Of a stretch of 64,000 bases of DNA, positions 33,335-42,012 are shown piece by piece; within the stretch, counting starts at the first letter, position 1; each line of letters starts with the position of its first letter. The stretch covers positions 806,001 through 870,000 of the forward strand of contig OZ243952.1 in assembly GCA_965214615.1 (NCBI GenBank), read 5' to 3'. The notes beneath the pieces are model-generated. The model was given only the letters and a program-made list of their open reading frames with translations, made no database searches and was not told the origin of the DNA. Source of the stretch: CBDAUN01 sp965214615 (GTDB lineage: Bacteria > Pseudomonadota > Gammaproteobacteria > Arenicellales > JAJDZL01). A program made the translations under genes and the position numbers.

Positions 33335-34611
33335 GCGATCAGGCCGATGCGGTTTCTAGGGGCGGTCAATTCGTCCCGAATCTTGTTCACTTCGGCCGCG
33401 TACTTAGGGCGTCCGGACTGCCTGTGGGCACAGGACGGATTCTTGATGCGGTTCGCGCAGTCAGCGTTGCCGGAATCGCCGATCGCGAAGACTTCTACTG
33501 GGTCTTGCATGCGGTCTTCGTCGGCAGTCCGCGGCAGCGGGTCATTTTCGATCAGGCATTTCAGGTCTTTTGGCGCAATCCTCGAATTCTAGAGCGTTCG
33601 ATGGCGCTATTGCTGCCCAAGATCCGGGTCCCGCAAGATGACAATGCCCAGGAATTGGCTCGCCGGCTGTCCGAGTCCCTGGTTTCGAACTCTGCTGCAA
33701 CGGAAAACCAGTTCGAATCCCGGCCGCAGCTGGAGTTTCGCGCATCGATGACCTATTCGGACCGCGAACGTTTTCAAACAGCGGATTTCGAATCGATGTC
33801 GCGTCAGGAAATGGAGCAGGCGAAACGGGCCATCGCCGAAATGCGCATCGCATTCAAGGAGATTCCGACCCGAAGGCATCGGCCGCATATCAGCGGCCAT
33901 ATGCTTGATATGCGGCGAACTTTGCGTCGAAGCATGCATCATATGGGCGAGATGCCAGCGCTGGAGCGCAAGCGGCGCACTGTCATGCCGCCGCCGGTCA
34001 TATTGCTGTGCGACATATCCGGGTCGATGAGCGAGTATTCGCGCATGATGCTTCATTTTGCCCATGTGCTGTTGATGAGCCGAAATCAGGTTTCGTGCTT
34101 TGTTTTCGGTACCAAGCTGACCCACATTACGCGCCAGCTGCATATTCGCGATGTCGACTTCGCGCTTAAGTGCGTCGCTCAAAGCGTGAAAGACTGGCAT
34201 GGCGGAACCCGGATTGGCGAATGCATCAAGGACTTCAATCGCCGCTGGGCGCGGCGCTTGCCGGTACACAAGGCAGTAGTTCTGCTTGTCACAGACGGTC
34301 TGGACCGCTGCGAGTCGAACGGACTCGGAGAAGCCGTTGCGATGCTGCACCGCTCGTGCGCCAGCCTGATTTGGCTGAATCCATTGCTTCGCTACGATCA
34401 GTTCGAGCCGAAGGTGAGTGGAATCCGCGCCATGCTGCCTCATGTGGACGAATTTCGCCCGGTGCACAACCTCAGGAGCCTGGAGAGTTTGGCCCGGTCG
34501 CTGAGCGCTAAGGCGCAGCGCATGGATTCGCGGGCTGAGCGGCATCGACGAATGCGCCCGGATCTGGCGGCGGTTTCGAATTCAGAAGTTACCCCGGGCA
34601 TTGCAAAGTGA
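33331..34611 (+). CDS. coxE: VWA-domain protein CoxE
   Basis: A 426-residue partner of CoxD. The C-terminal half is a von Willebrand A domain with the metal-binding MIDAS motif in LLCDISGSMSEYSRMM, then SCFVFGTKLTHITRQL and VLLVTDGLDRCE. The N-terminal half is a helical region found in CoxE proteins, with an arginine-rich stretch before the VWA domain. Translation overlaps coxD by 4 bases and the next gene by 4 bases. It likely acts with CoxD in enzyme maturation. Confidence 0.92.
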   Translation: MSDQADAVSRGGQFVPNLVHFGRVLRASGLPVGTGRILDAVRAVSVAGIADREDFYWVLHAVFVGSPRQRVIFDQAFQVFWRNPRILERSMALLLPKIRVPQDDNAQELARRLSESLVSNSAATENQFESRPQLEFRASMTYSDRERFQTADFESMSRQEMEQAKRAIAEMRIAFKEIPTRRHRPHISGHMLDMRRTLRRSMHHMGEMPALERKRRTVMPPPVILLCDISGSMSEYSRMMLHFAHVLLMSRNQVSCFVFGTKLTHITRQLHIRDVDFALKCVAQSVKDWHGGTRIGECIKDFNRRWARRLPVHKAVVLLVTDGLDRCESNGLGEAVAMLHRSCASLIWLNPLLRYDQFEPKVSGIRAMLPHVDEFRPVHNLRSLESLARSLSAKAQRMDSRAERHRRMRPDLAAVSNSEVTPGIAK

Positions 34612-34949
34612 GCTCCAGCTTGAAATCCCGGCAATCCGAGATTCTTGAAACCGCAGCCGCCTGGATCGGGCAGGGTCGCTCGGTTGCGATCGCGACTGTG
34701 ATCTCCACCTGGGGGTCGTCGCCGCGTCCTGTCGGCAGCCAGGCGGTCATCAGCGATCAGCGCAATTTTGAAGGTTCCGTATCGGGAGGCTGCGTCGAAA
34801 CCGCGGTGATCGAAGAAGCTCTTGATGTCATCGACCGCGGCGAATCCCGTGTGCTCGAGTTCGGCGTGAGCAACGAGCAGGCGTGGGAGGTGGGGCTTGC
34901 GTGCGGCGGTACCATTCAGATCTATCTTGAACCGGTCGAACTCACCTGA
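34608..34949 (+). CDS. XdhC/CoxF-family protein, N-terminal domain only
   Basis: A 113-residue protein equal to the XdhC_CoxI N-terminal domain: VAIATVISTWGSSPRPVGSQ, then GSVSGGCVETAVIEEA and AWEVGLACGGTIQIYLEP. In XdhC this domain, with its conserved cysteines, helps bind the molybdenum cofactor before insertion. The usual protein is about 250-350 residues with a Rossmann domain after it; here that domain is a separate gene 24 bases on. Start is GTG 34608, overlapping the coxE stop. Confidence 0.85.
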   Translation: MSSSLKSRQSEILETAAAWIGQGRSVAIATVISTWGSSPRPVGSQAVISDQRNFEGSVSGGCVETAVIEEALDVIDRGESRVLEFGVSNEQAWEVGLACGGTIQIYLEPVELT

Positions 34950-34972
34950 CACAGGCACGGCTGCATCGACCA

Positions 34973-35662
34973 TTGAAAAAGGCGCTTCTGGATCGTGTTA
35001 TTGGGGCTCGCGAGCACAATCGCGAGTCGGCGCTTGTCACAAATCTTGCGACCGGGACGCAGGAAATATACAGCAGAAATGACCTGTCTGCCAATTTGCC
35101 GTTTTCATCCTATGTGGAAGACGCGTTTCGTCGCGACCGAAGCGTGCTGGCACAGATTGACGGCGAGCAAGTATTCATCCATATTTTCAGCAAATCTGCG
35201 CGGCTGATGATTGTCGGAGCTGTGCATATTGCAAAGCCGTTGATAGAACTGGGACGGCTGTGTGATTACGCGGTAACTTTGATCGACCCGCGTCTGGCGT
35301 TTGCATCGGAGCAACGATTTCCGGATGTCCGATGCGTGCATCAGTGGCCGGATGTTGCATTGAGCGAATTGGATCCGGACCATCGCTCAGCGGTGGTTAC
35401 GCTGACACACGATCCGAAAATTGACGAGCCGGCGCTACTGTCCGCTTTGCAGACCGAGGCTTTCTATATTGGTGCATTGGGAAGTCGCCGTACTCACGAT
35501 TCGCGCTGTAAACGGCTGCGCAGTGCGGGAGTTTCTGAGCGGCAGCTAAGCCGAATTCGCGGCCCCGTCGGACTGGATATCGGTGCAGAATCACCGGCAG
35601 AGATCGCTGTTGCCATTATGGCCGAGATCACAGAAGCGATGCATCGGAAGGAAGAAATTTGA
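34973..35662 (+). CDS. XdhC Rossmann-domain protein (CoxF-like)
   Basis: A 229-residue protein with the XdhC C-terminal Rossmann domain: LMIVGAVHIAKPLIELGRLC, VTLIDPRLAFASEQRFP, then LTHDPKIDEPALLSAL and YIGALGSRRTHDSR, ending LDIGAESPAEIAVAIMAEI. The first 80 residues are not the CGG domain of XdhC, which lies in the gene before. It would bind and protect the cofactor for the hydroxylase. TTG 34973 is the start; the stop overlaps the next TTG start, so the genes are coupled. Confidence 0.88.
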   Translation: MKKALLDRVIGAREHNRESALVTNLATGTQEIYSRNDLSANLPFSSYVEDAFRRDRSVLAQIDGEQVFIHIFSKSARLMIVGAVHIAKPLIELGRLCDYAVTLIDPRLAFASEQRFPDVRCVHQWPDVALSELDPDHRSAVVTLTHDPKIDEPALLSALQTEAFYIGALGSRRTHDSRCKRLRSAGVSERQLSRIRGPVGLDIGAESPAEIAVAIMAEITEAMHRKEEI

Positions 35663-37293
35663 AATTCTCCAGAATCAATACGTGCGATGCCGAGGGCGCG
35701 CTGCTGGCGCATTCGCTGATGGTGGGCGGCCGCAAATGGAAGAAAGGCCGCAAGCTCATCCGTTCTGATGTAGAGTTGCTGCAAGCCGAAGAGTTCGAAA
35801 CCGTCGTCGCCGCTCGCCTGGAGCCGGGCGACATTGACGAGAACACTGCCGCGGAATCGCTGGCAAGGGCGATATGCGGCGCTGGCGCGAAATTGCGTTC
35901 GCCTTTTACCGGGCGCTGCAATATCTACGCAGATTGCTACGGAATTTTGAGGCTCGACCTGGACCGGTTGAATCGAATCAATTCTGTCGATGAGGCATTC
36001 ACAGTTGCTGCGCTTGCTCCGTATTCCCGGGTCTATCCGGGACAGCTTGTGGCATCGATTAAAATCATTCCGTTTTCGGTTACAAGCGAGCAGTTGAATC
36101 GCTGCATCGGTGTAGCCGGCAGCGGATATCCTCCGGTTGCGGTAGCTGAATTTGAAAACCTTTCGGTGAGCCTGATTCAGACCAGTGAGGAATGGTTCAG
36201 CCAGTCGCTGCTTGACAAGGCAACCAGGCTCCTGCGCGAGCGCGCCAGTGAAATTCATTGCGATCTGAATTTCGAATCCGTTTGTGACCATCATGAGTCC
36301 GAGATTGCAGGAGCCATTGCCGAGCATCTGGCCCGCAAGCCCGATTTGATCCTTATTCTCGGTGTTTCAGCGATTCAGGACCGCAACGATGTGATCCCGC
36401 AAGGGATTGTTGCTGCCGGCGGAAGAATCGAGCACTACGGGATGCCGGTCGATCCGGGCAATCTGATCCTTACGGCGCGTTGCGGGCGCACTATGATTCT
36501 GGGGCTGCCCGGATGCGTCAGGTCGCCGAAGCGCAACGGCTTCGACATCGTATTCGAGCGCCTTGCAGCAGGACTTGAAGTGCTGCCTCAGGACATCATG
36601 TCGCTTGGAGGAGGCGGATTGCTGATGGAGGGCCCGCGCCGCAAGGAGCGGCGCACGCGGATTTCAAACTCCGAAACCGCCGACACCCGCCAATTTTCCG
36701 CGATTGTGCTTGCCGCCGGACAATCCCGGCGAATGGGAAGCGAAAACAAGCTGATCGCCGAATTTGGCGGCACCTCGATTGTCAAGCGGGTCGTGAGCGA
36801 AACGCTTGGTTCGAAAGTGAACGAAGTAATAGTTGTGACTGGTCACGAACCGCAGGCTGTCGAGCATGAGCTTAGCGGCCTAGCGGTCAAGTTCGTGCAC
36901 AACCCGGAATATGCCAAAGGGCTGAGCACGTCCCTGCGGGCGGCTTTGAGCGCAGTGACGCCGCAAGCGGCCGGCGTTTTGATCTGCCTGGGCGACATGC
37001 CCTTTGTTTCCAGGGAGCACATAGACAGGCTGATCAAACAATTCGATTCCGTTTCAGGCCGGTGCATTTGCGTTCCGACCTATCAGGGCAAGCGTGGCAA
37101 TCCTGTCTTGTGGAGCACTTCGTATTCGCTGGAAATGATGGAGGTGCGCGGCGATGTCGGCGCCAAGCACATGATCGGCGACTACGATGAGTTTGTGCGG
37201 GAAGTTGAAATGGAAGACGACGGGGTTGTCGTCGACTTGGATACGCCGCAGGCATTTGAACGCTATGCAAGTCTCATCGAAACAGTTCGCTGA
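35659..37293 (+). CDS. mocA: Molybdopterin-binding domain fused to molybdenum cofactor cytidylyltransferase
   Basis: A 544-residue two-part protein. The first 340 residues resemble MoeA/MogA-type molybdopterin-binding domains (DLILILGVSAIQDRNDVIPQ, GMPVDPGNLI, MILGLPGCVRSPKRNGFDIV). The last 200 are a MobA/MocA-like nucleotidyltransferase: SAIVLAAGQSRRMGSENKL, ICLGDMPFVSREHIDRL and YQGKRGNPVLW. MocA makes molybdopterin cytosine dinucleotide, the form used by CO-dehydrogenase-type enzymes. TTG 35659, with GGAAGGAAG upstream, overlaps the previous stop. Relatives of this fusion exist in other cox-like clusters. Confidence 0.88.
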   Translation: MKFSRINTCDAEGALLAHSLMVGGRKWKKGRKLIRSDVELLQAEEFETVVAARLEPGDIDENTAAESLARAICGAGAKLRSPFTGRCNIYADCYGILRLDLDRLNRINSVDEAFTVAALAPYSRVYPGQLVASIKIIPFSVTSEQLNRCIGVAGSGYPPVAVAEFENLSVSLIQTSEEWFSQSLLDKATRLLRERASEIHCDLNFESVCDHHESEIAGAIAEHLARKPDLILILGVSAIQDRNDVIPQGIVAAGGRIEHYGMPVDPGNLILTARCGRTMILGLPGCVRSPKRNGFDIVFERLAAGLEVLPQDIMSLGGGGLLMEGPRRKERRTRISNSETADTRQFSAIVLAAGQSRRMGSENKLIAEFGGTSIVKRVVSETLGSKVNEVIVVTGHEPQAVEHELSGLAVKFVHNPEYAKGLSTSLRAALSAVTPQAAGVLICLGDMPFVSREHIDRLIKQFDSVSGRCICVPTYQGKRGNPVLWSTSYSLEMMEVRGDVGAKHMIGDYDEFVREVEMEDDGVVVDLDTPQAFERYASLIETVR

Positions 37294-37345
37294 TGGCTGT
37301 CCGGACCATGTCAATGCCAATTGAAAGCGAATCCGGAGGCTTGCC

Positions 37346-38155
37346 ATGGATGAAGCCTGGCTGCGCATAGGCGTATTTCTGACGATATTGGCCGCCATGG
37401 CCTTTTGGGAAACGATTTTGCCCAAGCGCCCCTGGAAGTCTCGCCGGCGTATTCGATGGACGCATCATCTGGTGCTTTCGGCGGTCAATACGGCCGTGGT
37501 CCGGATTGCCTTGCCGGTCACGGTAGCGGCCTATGCGCTGCATTTGGAATCTATCGGCTTCGGCCTGTTGAACGTGCTCGGCCTGCCCGCATGGATCAAG
37601 GTGGTGTGCGCCATTTTGCTGCTCGACCTGGCAATTTATGCGCAGCATGTGCTATTTCACAAAATACCGCTTTTTTGGCGGCTCCATCGAATGCACCATA
37701 CCGATCTGGATTTCGATGTGACTACCGGCATCCGGTTTCACCCGCTCGAGATTCTGCTTTCAATGGCGATCAAGTTTGCGATTGTGGCGCTCATCGGTGC
37801 GCCAGCGACAGCCGTGGTCATTTTCGAAATCATCCTGAACGCGACTTCGATGTTCAATCACGGAAACGTCAGGCTTCATCCCGGGGCCGACAGAATCCTT
37901 CGATTGTTCATCGTGACACCGGACATGCACCGGGTTCATCACTCGGTCATCCGACGTGAGACGGATAGTAATTTTGGGTTCAATGTTCCATGGTGGGACC
38001 GCATCTTCGGAACGTATAACAAGGCGCCGGAAGCCGGGCACGACGGCATGACGATCGGGCTGGAAATTTTTGCAGATGTCTCCGAGACCCGCGTGGACCG
38101 GCTGATTACGCAGCCGTTCCGGAACCCGGCGCGGCGCAACGGGAGGGTGACTTAG
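37346..38155 (+). CDS. Fatty acid hydroxylase/sterol desaturase-family membrane protein
   Basis: A 269-residue membrane protein with the histidine clusters of the diiron hydroxylase family: HVLFHKIPLFWRLHRMHHTD, HGNVRLH and MHRVHHSV. About three or four membrane segments precede and separate them. Members hydroxylate or desaturate lipids, sterols or carotenoids at the membrane; the substrate here is unknown. CGGAGG precedes ATG 37346. It is the last gene of the rightward cox run and is convergent with the aminotransferase. Confidence 0.85.
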   Translation: MDEAWLRIGVFLTILAAMAFWETILPKRPWKSRRRIRWTHHLVLSAVNTAVVRIALPVTVAAYALHLESIGFGLLNVLGLPAWIKVVCAILLLDLAIYAQHVLFHKIPLFWRLHRMHHTDLDFDVTTGIRFHPLEILLSMAIKFAIVALIGAPATAVVIFEIILNATSMFNHGNVRLHPGADRILRLFIVTPDMHRVHHSVIRRETDSNFGFNVPWWDRIFGTYNKAPEAGHDGMTIGLEIFADVSETRVDRLITQPFRNPARRNGRVT

Positions 38156-38169
38156 CCTGACAGGGGCGT

Positions 38170-38217
38170 GCCTCAAGCGGCATTCGTCCGTCGCATCGGT
38201 CAAATGGCGCTTGAGGC
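38170..38217. terminator. Inverted repeat at the convergent gene ends
   Basis: GCCTCAAGCG (38170-38179) pairs perfectly with CGCTTGAGGC (38208-38217); after a G-G mismatch four more pairs (CATT/AATG) extend the stem. It covers the last codons of the minus-strand aminotransferase and sits just after the plus-strand hydroxylase. A bidirectional terminator is likely although T-runs are lacking. Confidence 0.55.
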
Positions 38218-39528
38218 TTGCGCAACGGCGCGGCTGAATCGTTCGGCTATTTCCGCGGTGTCCGATTCGTCAATGATGAAAGGCGGCGCGATGATGACAT
38301 GATCGCCGCGCGCACCGTCGACGGTGCCGCCTCCGGCGTAGCACAGCAATCGGTTGTCGATCGCGGCGCGCTTGATTGTGCCGTTAAATTTCAATTCAGG
38401 CGGCAACGGCTGCTTTGAGGATTTGTCTGCAACAAACTCGACGCCGATAAACAGTCCGATTCCGCGAATATTCCCGACATTAGGGTGATCTCCAAGGGCA
38501 TTGCGCAGATGTGTCAGCAGCGTTTCGCCTTGTTGCCGCACGTTTGTCAGCAAGTCATTTGTTTCGATTGTGTCAAGAATAGCGTTTGCTGCTGCGCAGC
38601 CGACAGCGTGTCCGGAGTAGGTACTGCCGTGATGCAGCAGGCCGGATGCTGCGCTTACTGCTTCGTAGATAGGCTTTGAACACACCGTTGCGGCAATCGG
38701 CTGGTATCCGCCGCCCAGGCCTTTTCCGATTGCAACAATGTCCGGCTTGACTCCGAATCGGTTGAACGCAAAGTAGTCGCCAATGCGTCCCATGCCGCAC
38801 ATGACTTCGTCAAGAATCAGCAAGATGCCGTATTTGTCGCAGATTTTCCGTATCCGCTGCAAATACTCCGAATTGGGGATCAGCACCCCGGCTGTTGCGC
38901 CTCCGACGGTTTCGGCGAAGAATCCGATTACCGTGTTCGGCCCCAGTTCGAGAATCTTGCGTTCCAGGTCGTTTGCAGCACGCAGGGCGTACTCCTGATC
39001 GGATTCATCCTGACGGCGGAACCGGTAGGGGTAGAATGGCGCTATGTGATGCGACGGCGAAAGGATTGGCTCATAGGGGCGTCTGCGAAGCATCTGCCTG
39101 CCGATCGACAGCGCGCCAATTGTGCCTCCGTGATAGCTTTGGGAGCGCGCGATGAAGTGCGTTCTACCGGTTTCTCCCCGTTCATAGAAATATTGGCGTG
39201 CGATTTTCGCAGCCGCTTCGATCGCTTCTGAGCCGCTGTTTGAGAAGAATGTGTATTGCGGCCCGCCTTGCGCGAGCCGGTTCAATCTGTCGCCGAGTTC
39301 CTCGAGCGGACCCGTGGTAAAGAAGCTGGTATGCGCATAGGCCAGATTCGACACTTGGCGCTGTACCGCTTCAACGATGGCCGGATGGCTGTGTCCCAGA
39401 TTTGAAACTGCAGCGCCGCCGGAGGCGTCCAGATAGCGGTTGCCGTCGCTGTCGGTGATGTAGATGCCGTCTGCGTGAACGGCTGCTGGCAATAGATTCA
39501 GCGGTTGCCGGTGAATTACATAGGACAT
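38200..39528 (-). CDS. Class III pyridoxal-phosphate aminotransferase
   Basis: A 442-residue omega-type aminotransferase. YLDASGGAAVSNLGHSHP, FSNSGSEAIEAAAKIARQY, SQSYHGGTIGALS, LILDEVMCGMGR and VAIGKGLGGGYQPIAAT (with the PLP lysine) occur in order; HHGSTYSGHAVGCAAA follows. Substrates in this class are amines or omega-amino acids and cannot be told here. I start at the ATG at 39528 (MSYVIHRQ), since GAGGAA lies seven bases upstream; the frame is open to 39582. It is divergent from the ornithine cyclodeaminase-like gene. Confidence 0.9.
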   Translation of the reverse strand: MSYVIHRQPLNLLPAAVHADGIYITDSDGNRYLDASGGAAVSNLGHSHPAIVEAVQRQVSNLAYAHTSFFTTGPLEELGDRLNRLAQGGPQYTFFSNSGSEAIEAAAKIARQYFYERGETGRTHFIARSQSYHGGTIGALSIGRQMLRRRPYEPILSPSHHIAPFYPYRFRRQDESDQEYALRAANDLERKILELGPNTVIGFFAETVGGATAGVLIPNSEYLQRIRKICDKYGILLILDEVMCGMGRIGDYFAFNRFGVKPDIVAIGKGLGGGYQPIAATVCSKPIYEAVSAASGLLHHGSTYSGHAVGCAAANAILDTIETNDLLTNVRQQGETLLTHLRNALGDHPNVGNIRGIGLFIGVEFVADKSSKQPLPPELKFNGTIKRAAIDNRLLCYAGGGTVDGARGDHVIIAPPFIIDESDTAEIAERFSRAVAQASSAI

Positions 39529-39837
39529 GGGGCGGTTCCTCATCGATAGGCGAATGCCTGCGAATGCTGTTGCGATTTCCAATTCCAGGCGATGTTCGTC
39601 CTAGGAAACTGGGTATGTTCATTCGACTGGCAGAATACTCCAAACGCCAGCCTTGTGGCTATATTTGCCAGTGCTTTTCCGGCAAACGGCGCTCGCGGGC
39701 AACAAAGGTCAACAATGGCGCCGGGGCGAGAACCGACGATGCTTGGCGCGTTAGTGTATTATCACCTGCGGCCGATTTCAATTGGACTTTTCCGGCACGA
39801 ACTGAAAACTACAAGCACGAATTGCGCAGGATCAACA
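39529..39837. other. Divergent intergenic region, 309 bases
   Basis: This lies between the divergent aminotransferase and cyclodeaminase-like genes and must hold both promoters. I found no near-consensus pair. The plus-strand frame is open through most of it, but the sequence has no family likeness and is probably not translated. Confidence 0.4.
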
Positions 39838-40854
39838 ATGAGCGGATTGCAGTTGCTATATTTATCCAAGGATGACATGGACTCGCTGAACCTTGGCCTG
39901 GACGAGGTGTTGGAGGCGATCGAATCCGGAATCGTCGCCCATGGTCGCAAGAAAGTGATCATGCCATCGAAAGGCCATTTGGTGCTTGATTTTCCGCATA
40001 GGCTGTTCAACGTCCTCAAAGGCTATGTCGAGCCGGTCAATACTGCCGGGGTCAAGGTTGTTTGCGATTTTCACGGCAACTACCGCCACGGACTGCCTTC
40101 GGAATTGGCGCTGCTTACGCTGTATGACGCCGAGACCGGCGTGCCTGTGGCGATCGTCGATGCAACGCTGATTACGTGGATGCGCACCGGTGCCGTGACT
40201 GCGGTCGGAGCCAAGTATCTGGCTTGCGAAAATCCCAGAGTGCTCGGCCATATCGGCTCGCGCGGCAGTGCCTGGTACAACGTGCGGCTGCTGGACCGGC
40301 TGTTTGATTTTGAAGAGATTCGCGTTACAAGCAGAAGGCCGGAATCGCGGGAGCGCTTCGCAGATGTGCTCAGCCGGGAGCTAGGCAAGAAGATCCGGGT
40401 GATGGACAATGCGCGCGATACGGTTGCCGATGCGGACATCATCATTGATGCCTCTCGACTGCTCGAGCACGAAGTTCTGGTTGCCGACTCCGATGTCAAG
40501 CCTGGCGCGCACGTGCAGGCGTACGGCGCTGTTTTGTCGGTTGAGCGCAGTCTGCCTTTCAATGTGGACAAATTTGTCGTAGACGACTGGAACCAGTGCA
40601 AGGTATCGCCCTACGGGCAATTTGCGGAGCTTGTCCAGGCGGGCGAACTGCGAGACGAACATGTCTACGGCGAAATCGGCGAGATTGCGGCCGGACTCAG
40701 GCCGGGGCGCGAGAACTCAGCCGAGAGGAATCTTTTCTGGCATAAAGGATTCGCCGTGAGCGATATTATGCTTGGCGTGCTTGCGGTCGAAAAGGCGCGA
40801 AAGCAAGGGGTGGGTACCCCGTTGAACTACTATTCAGAACCCAAGGACATGTGA
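39838..40854 (+). CDS. Ornithine cyclodeaminase/mu-crystallin-family protein
   Basis: A 338-residue NAD(P)-binding protein. LLYLSKDDMDSLNLGLDEVL and the KVIMPSKGHLVL region open it; TWMRTGAVTAVGAKYLA is the family core, LGHIGSRGSAWYNVRLL is the dinucleotide-binding turn, and DADIIIDASRLLEHE follows. Members include ornithine cyclodeaminase, alanine dehydrogenases and imine reductases. I start at ATG 39838, which has AGGA eight bases upstream; the frame extends to 39592 without likeness. The opposite aminotransferase may act on the same amino compound. Confidence 0.85.
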   Translation: MSGLQLLYLSKDDMDSLNLGLDEVLEAIESGIVAHGRKKVIMPSKGHLVLDFPHRLFNVLKGYVEPVNTAGVKVVCDFHGNYRHGLPSELALLTLYDAETGVPVAIVDATLITWMRTGAVTAVGAKYLACENPRVLGHIGSRGSAWYNVRLLDRLFDFEEIRVTSRRPESRERFADVLSRELGKKIRVMDNARDTVADADIIIDASRLLEHEVLVADSDVKPGAHVQAYGAVLSVERSLPFNVDKFVVDDWNQCKVSPYGQFAELVQAGELRDEHVYGEIGEIAAGLRPGRENSAERNLFWHKGFAVSDIMLGVLAVEKARKQGVGTPLNYYSEPKDM

Positions 40855-40905
40855 CGCATTATTTCGCGGCACATGCTTAAACCTTAAACCAATAGGAACA
40901 AATTG

Positions 40906-41481
40906 ATGGTCGCCTTTAGGCAGCGCAAGAAAGATAATCTGGTATGGATTGATCTGGAGATGACAGGGCTTTCCCCTGCAAATGATCGAATCATTGAAAT
41001 CGCAACGATTGTGACAAATATGCATCTTGAAACAGTTGCAGAGGGGCCGGTGCTGGTCATTCATCAAAGCGACGAACGGCTGGATGCGATGGATGACTGG
41101 AACAAGACGACGCACGGAAACAGCGGTCTGATAGACCTGGTGCGTGCTTCAACGATCGACGAGGCAGAAGCGCAGCGTCAAACTTTGGCATTCTTGAAGC
41201 GCTATGCCTCCAAGAAGCATTCTCCTCTGTGTGGAAATGCCGTCTGCCAGGACCGCAGATTTCTGGATAGATATATGCCTGAAGTGTCTGATTTTCTTCA
41301 CTATCGGCACTTGGATGTCAGCACGCTGAAGGAACTTGCCAAGCGATGGCGAAAAGAGTTGGTTCAGGACAAGTCCAAGACAAGCCGTCATCGGGCGCTT
41401 GACGATATTCGAGAATCCATCGCCGAGCTGAAATTTTATCGGGATCATTTTCTCCTTGCCAACCCCGTCGAGTTCGATTGA
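40906..41481 (+). CDS. orn: Oligoribonuclease Orn
   Basis: Orn is the DEDD 3'-5' exonuclease that clears dinucleotides, including pGpG from cyclic-di-GMP. VWIDLEMTGL carries the first D and E, SPLCGNAVCQDRRFLDRYMP the next D (normally GNSIGQDRRFL), and SRHRALDDIRESI the H and D. The 191-residue length is a little over E. coli Orn. ATG 40906 is chosen over TTG 40903. In E. coli orn and queG are neighbours; here the second rpn locus lies between them. Confidence 0.95.
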   Translation: MVAFRQRKKDNLVWIDLEMTGLSPANDRIIEIATIVTNMHLETVAEGPVLVIHQSDERLDAMDDWNKTTHGNSGLIDLVRASTIDEAEAQRQTLAFLKRYASKKHSPLCGNAVCQDRRFLDRYMPEVSDFLHYRHLDVSTLKELAKRWRKELVQDKSKTSRHRALDDIRESIAELKFYRDHFLLANPVEFD

Positions 41482-42012
41482 ACTGCTAGCCGTGTGAATC
41501 ATTCGGGGCAGAATAGCCGTCATCTGATGGCTTGCCACTGCTCTAGCCGAATTGATGGCTGACTGTCGAGCGGCAATGCATTCCTTTGCTCCAAGGCTGT
41601 AACCCTTCGCCTGATCTCACGCCGGCACTTAAAGCCGACCGGTACGGGACAGATTCCATGCCGGCAGGAGTCTGTGTGTCAAATTATGTCGGTTGCCTAG
41701 GGTCCATCACAGACATTCTCCCTAAATCTTGCTTATGCGTCAATATATGGCGGATAAAGTCAAAAAAACGCTTGCAATTGGGATCCGAAAGTGAAACAAT
41801 GGTGATTGTAGCGGTCGCTTTTGGGATTCGGTAGAACCTAAGTGGTTAGAGCGGATCCTGCTTCAATCGGGGCGTGTAGTGGGTTGCTCCGTTTGAGCGT
41901 CGGCGCTCGATGCGTCGGCCATGTCGGGAGGAAGGGGTTGTGCGTCATTTCCAAATCCGAAGCGCCTTTGCTTAAGCGTCGCCTCGCCTGAATTCAATGA
42001 AAGGAAAATCAT
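41482..42012. promoter_or_regulatory. orn-rpn copy 2 gap with the shared rpn upstream block
   Basis: No gene is visible in these 531 bases. The block at 41738-41802 repeats the one before rpn copy 1: identical 20-mer CGTCAATATATGGCGGATAA (41738-41757), 13 divergent bases, then TTGCAA (41772-41777), 17 bases, AACAAT (41795-41800); 23 of the last 32 bases agree by my count. About 210 bases of leader follow before the ATG. The remainder shows nothing I can name. Confidence 0.6.

Noticed and set aside
39592..39837. An 82-residue N-terminal extension of the ornithine cyclodeaminase-like protein
   Set aside because: The extension has no likeness to the family; ATG 39838 has a good ribosome-binding site and starts at the normal place.
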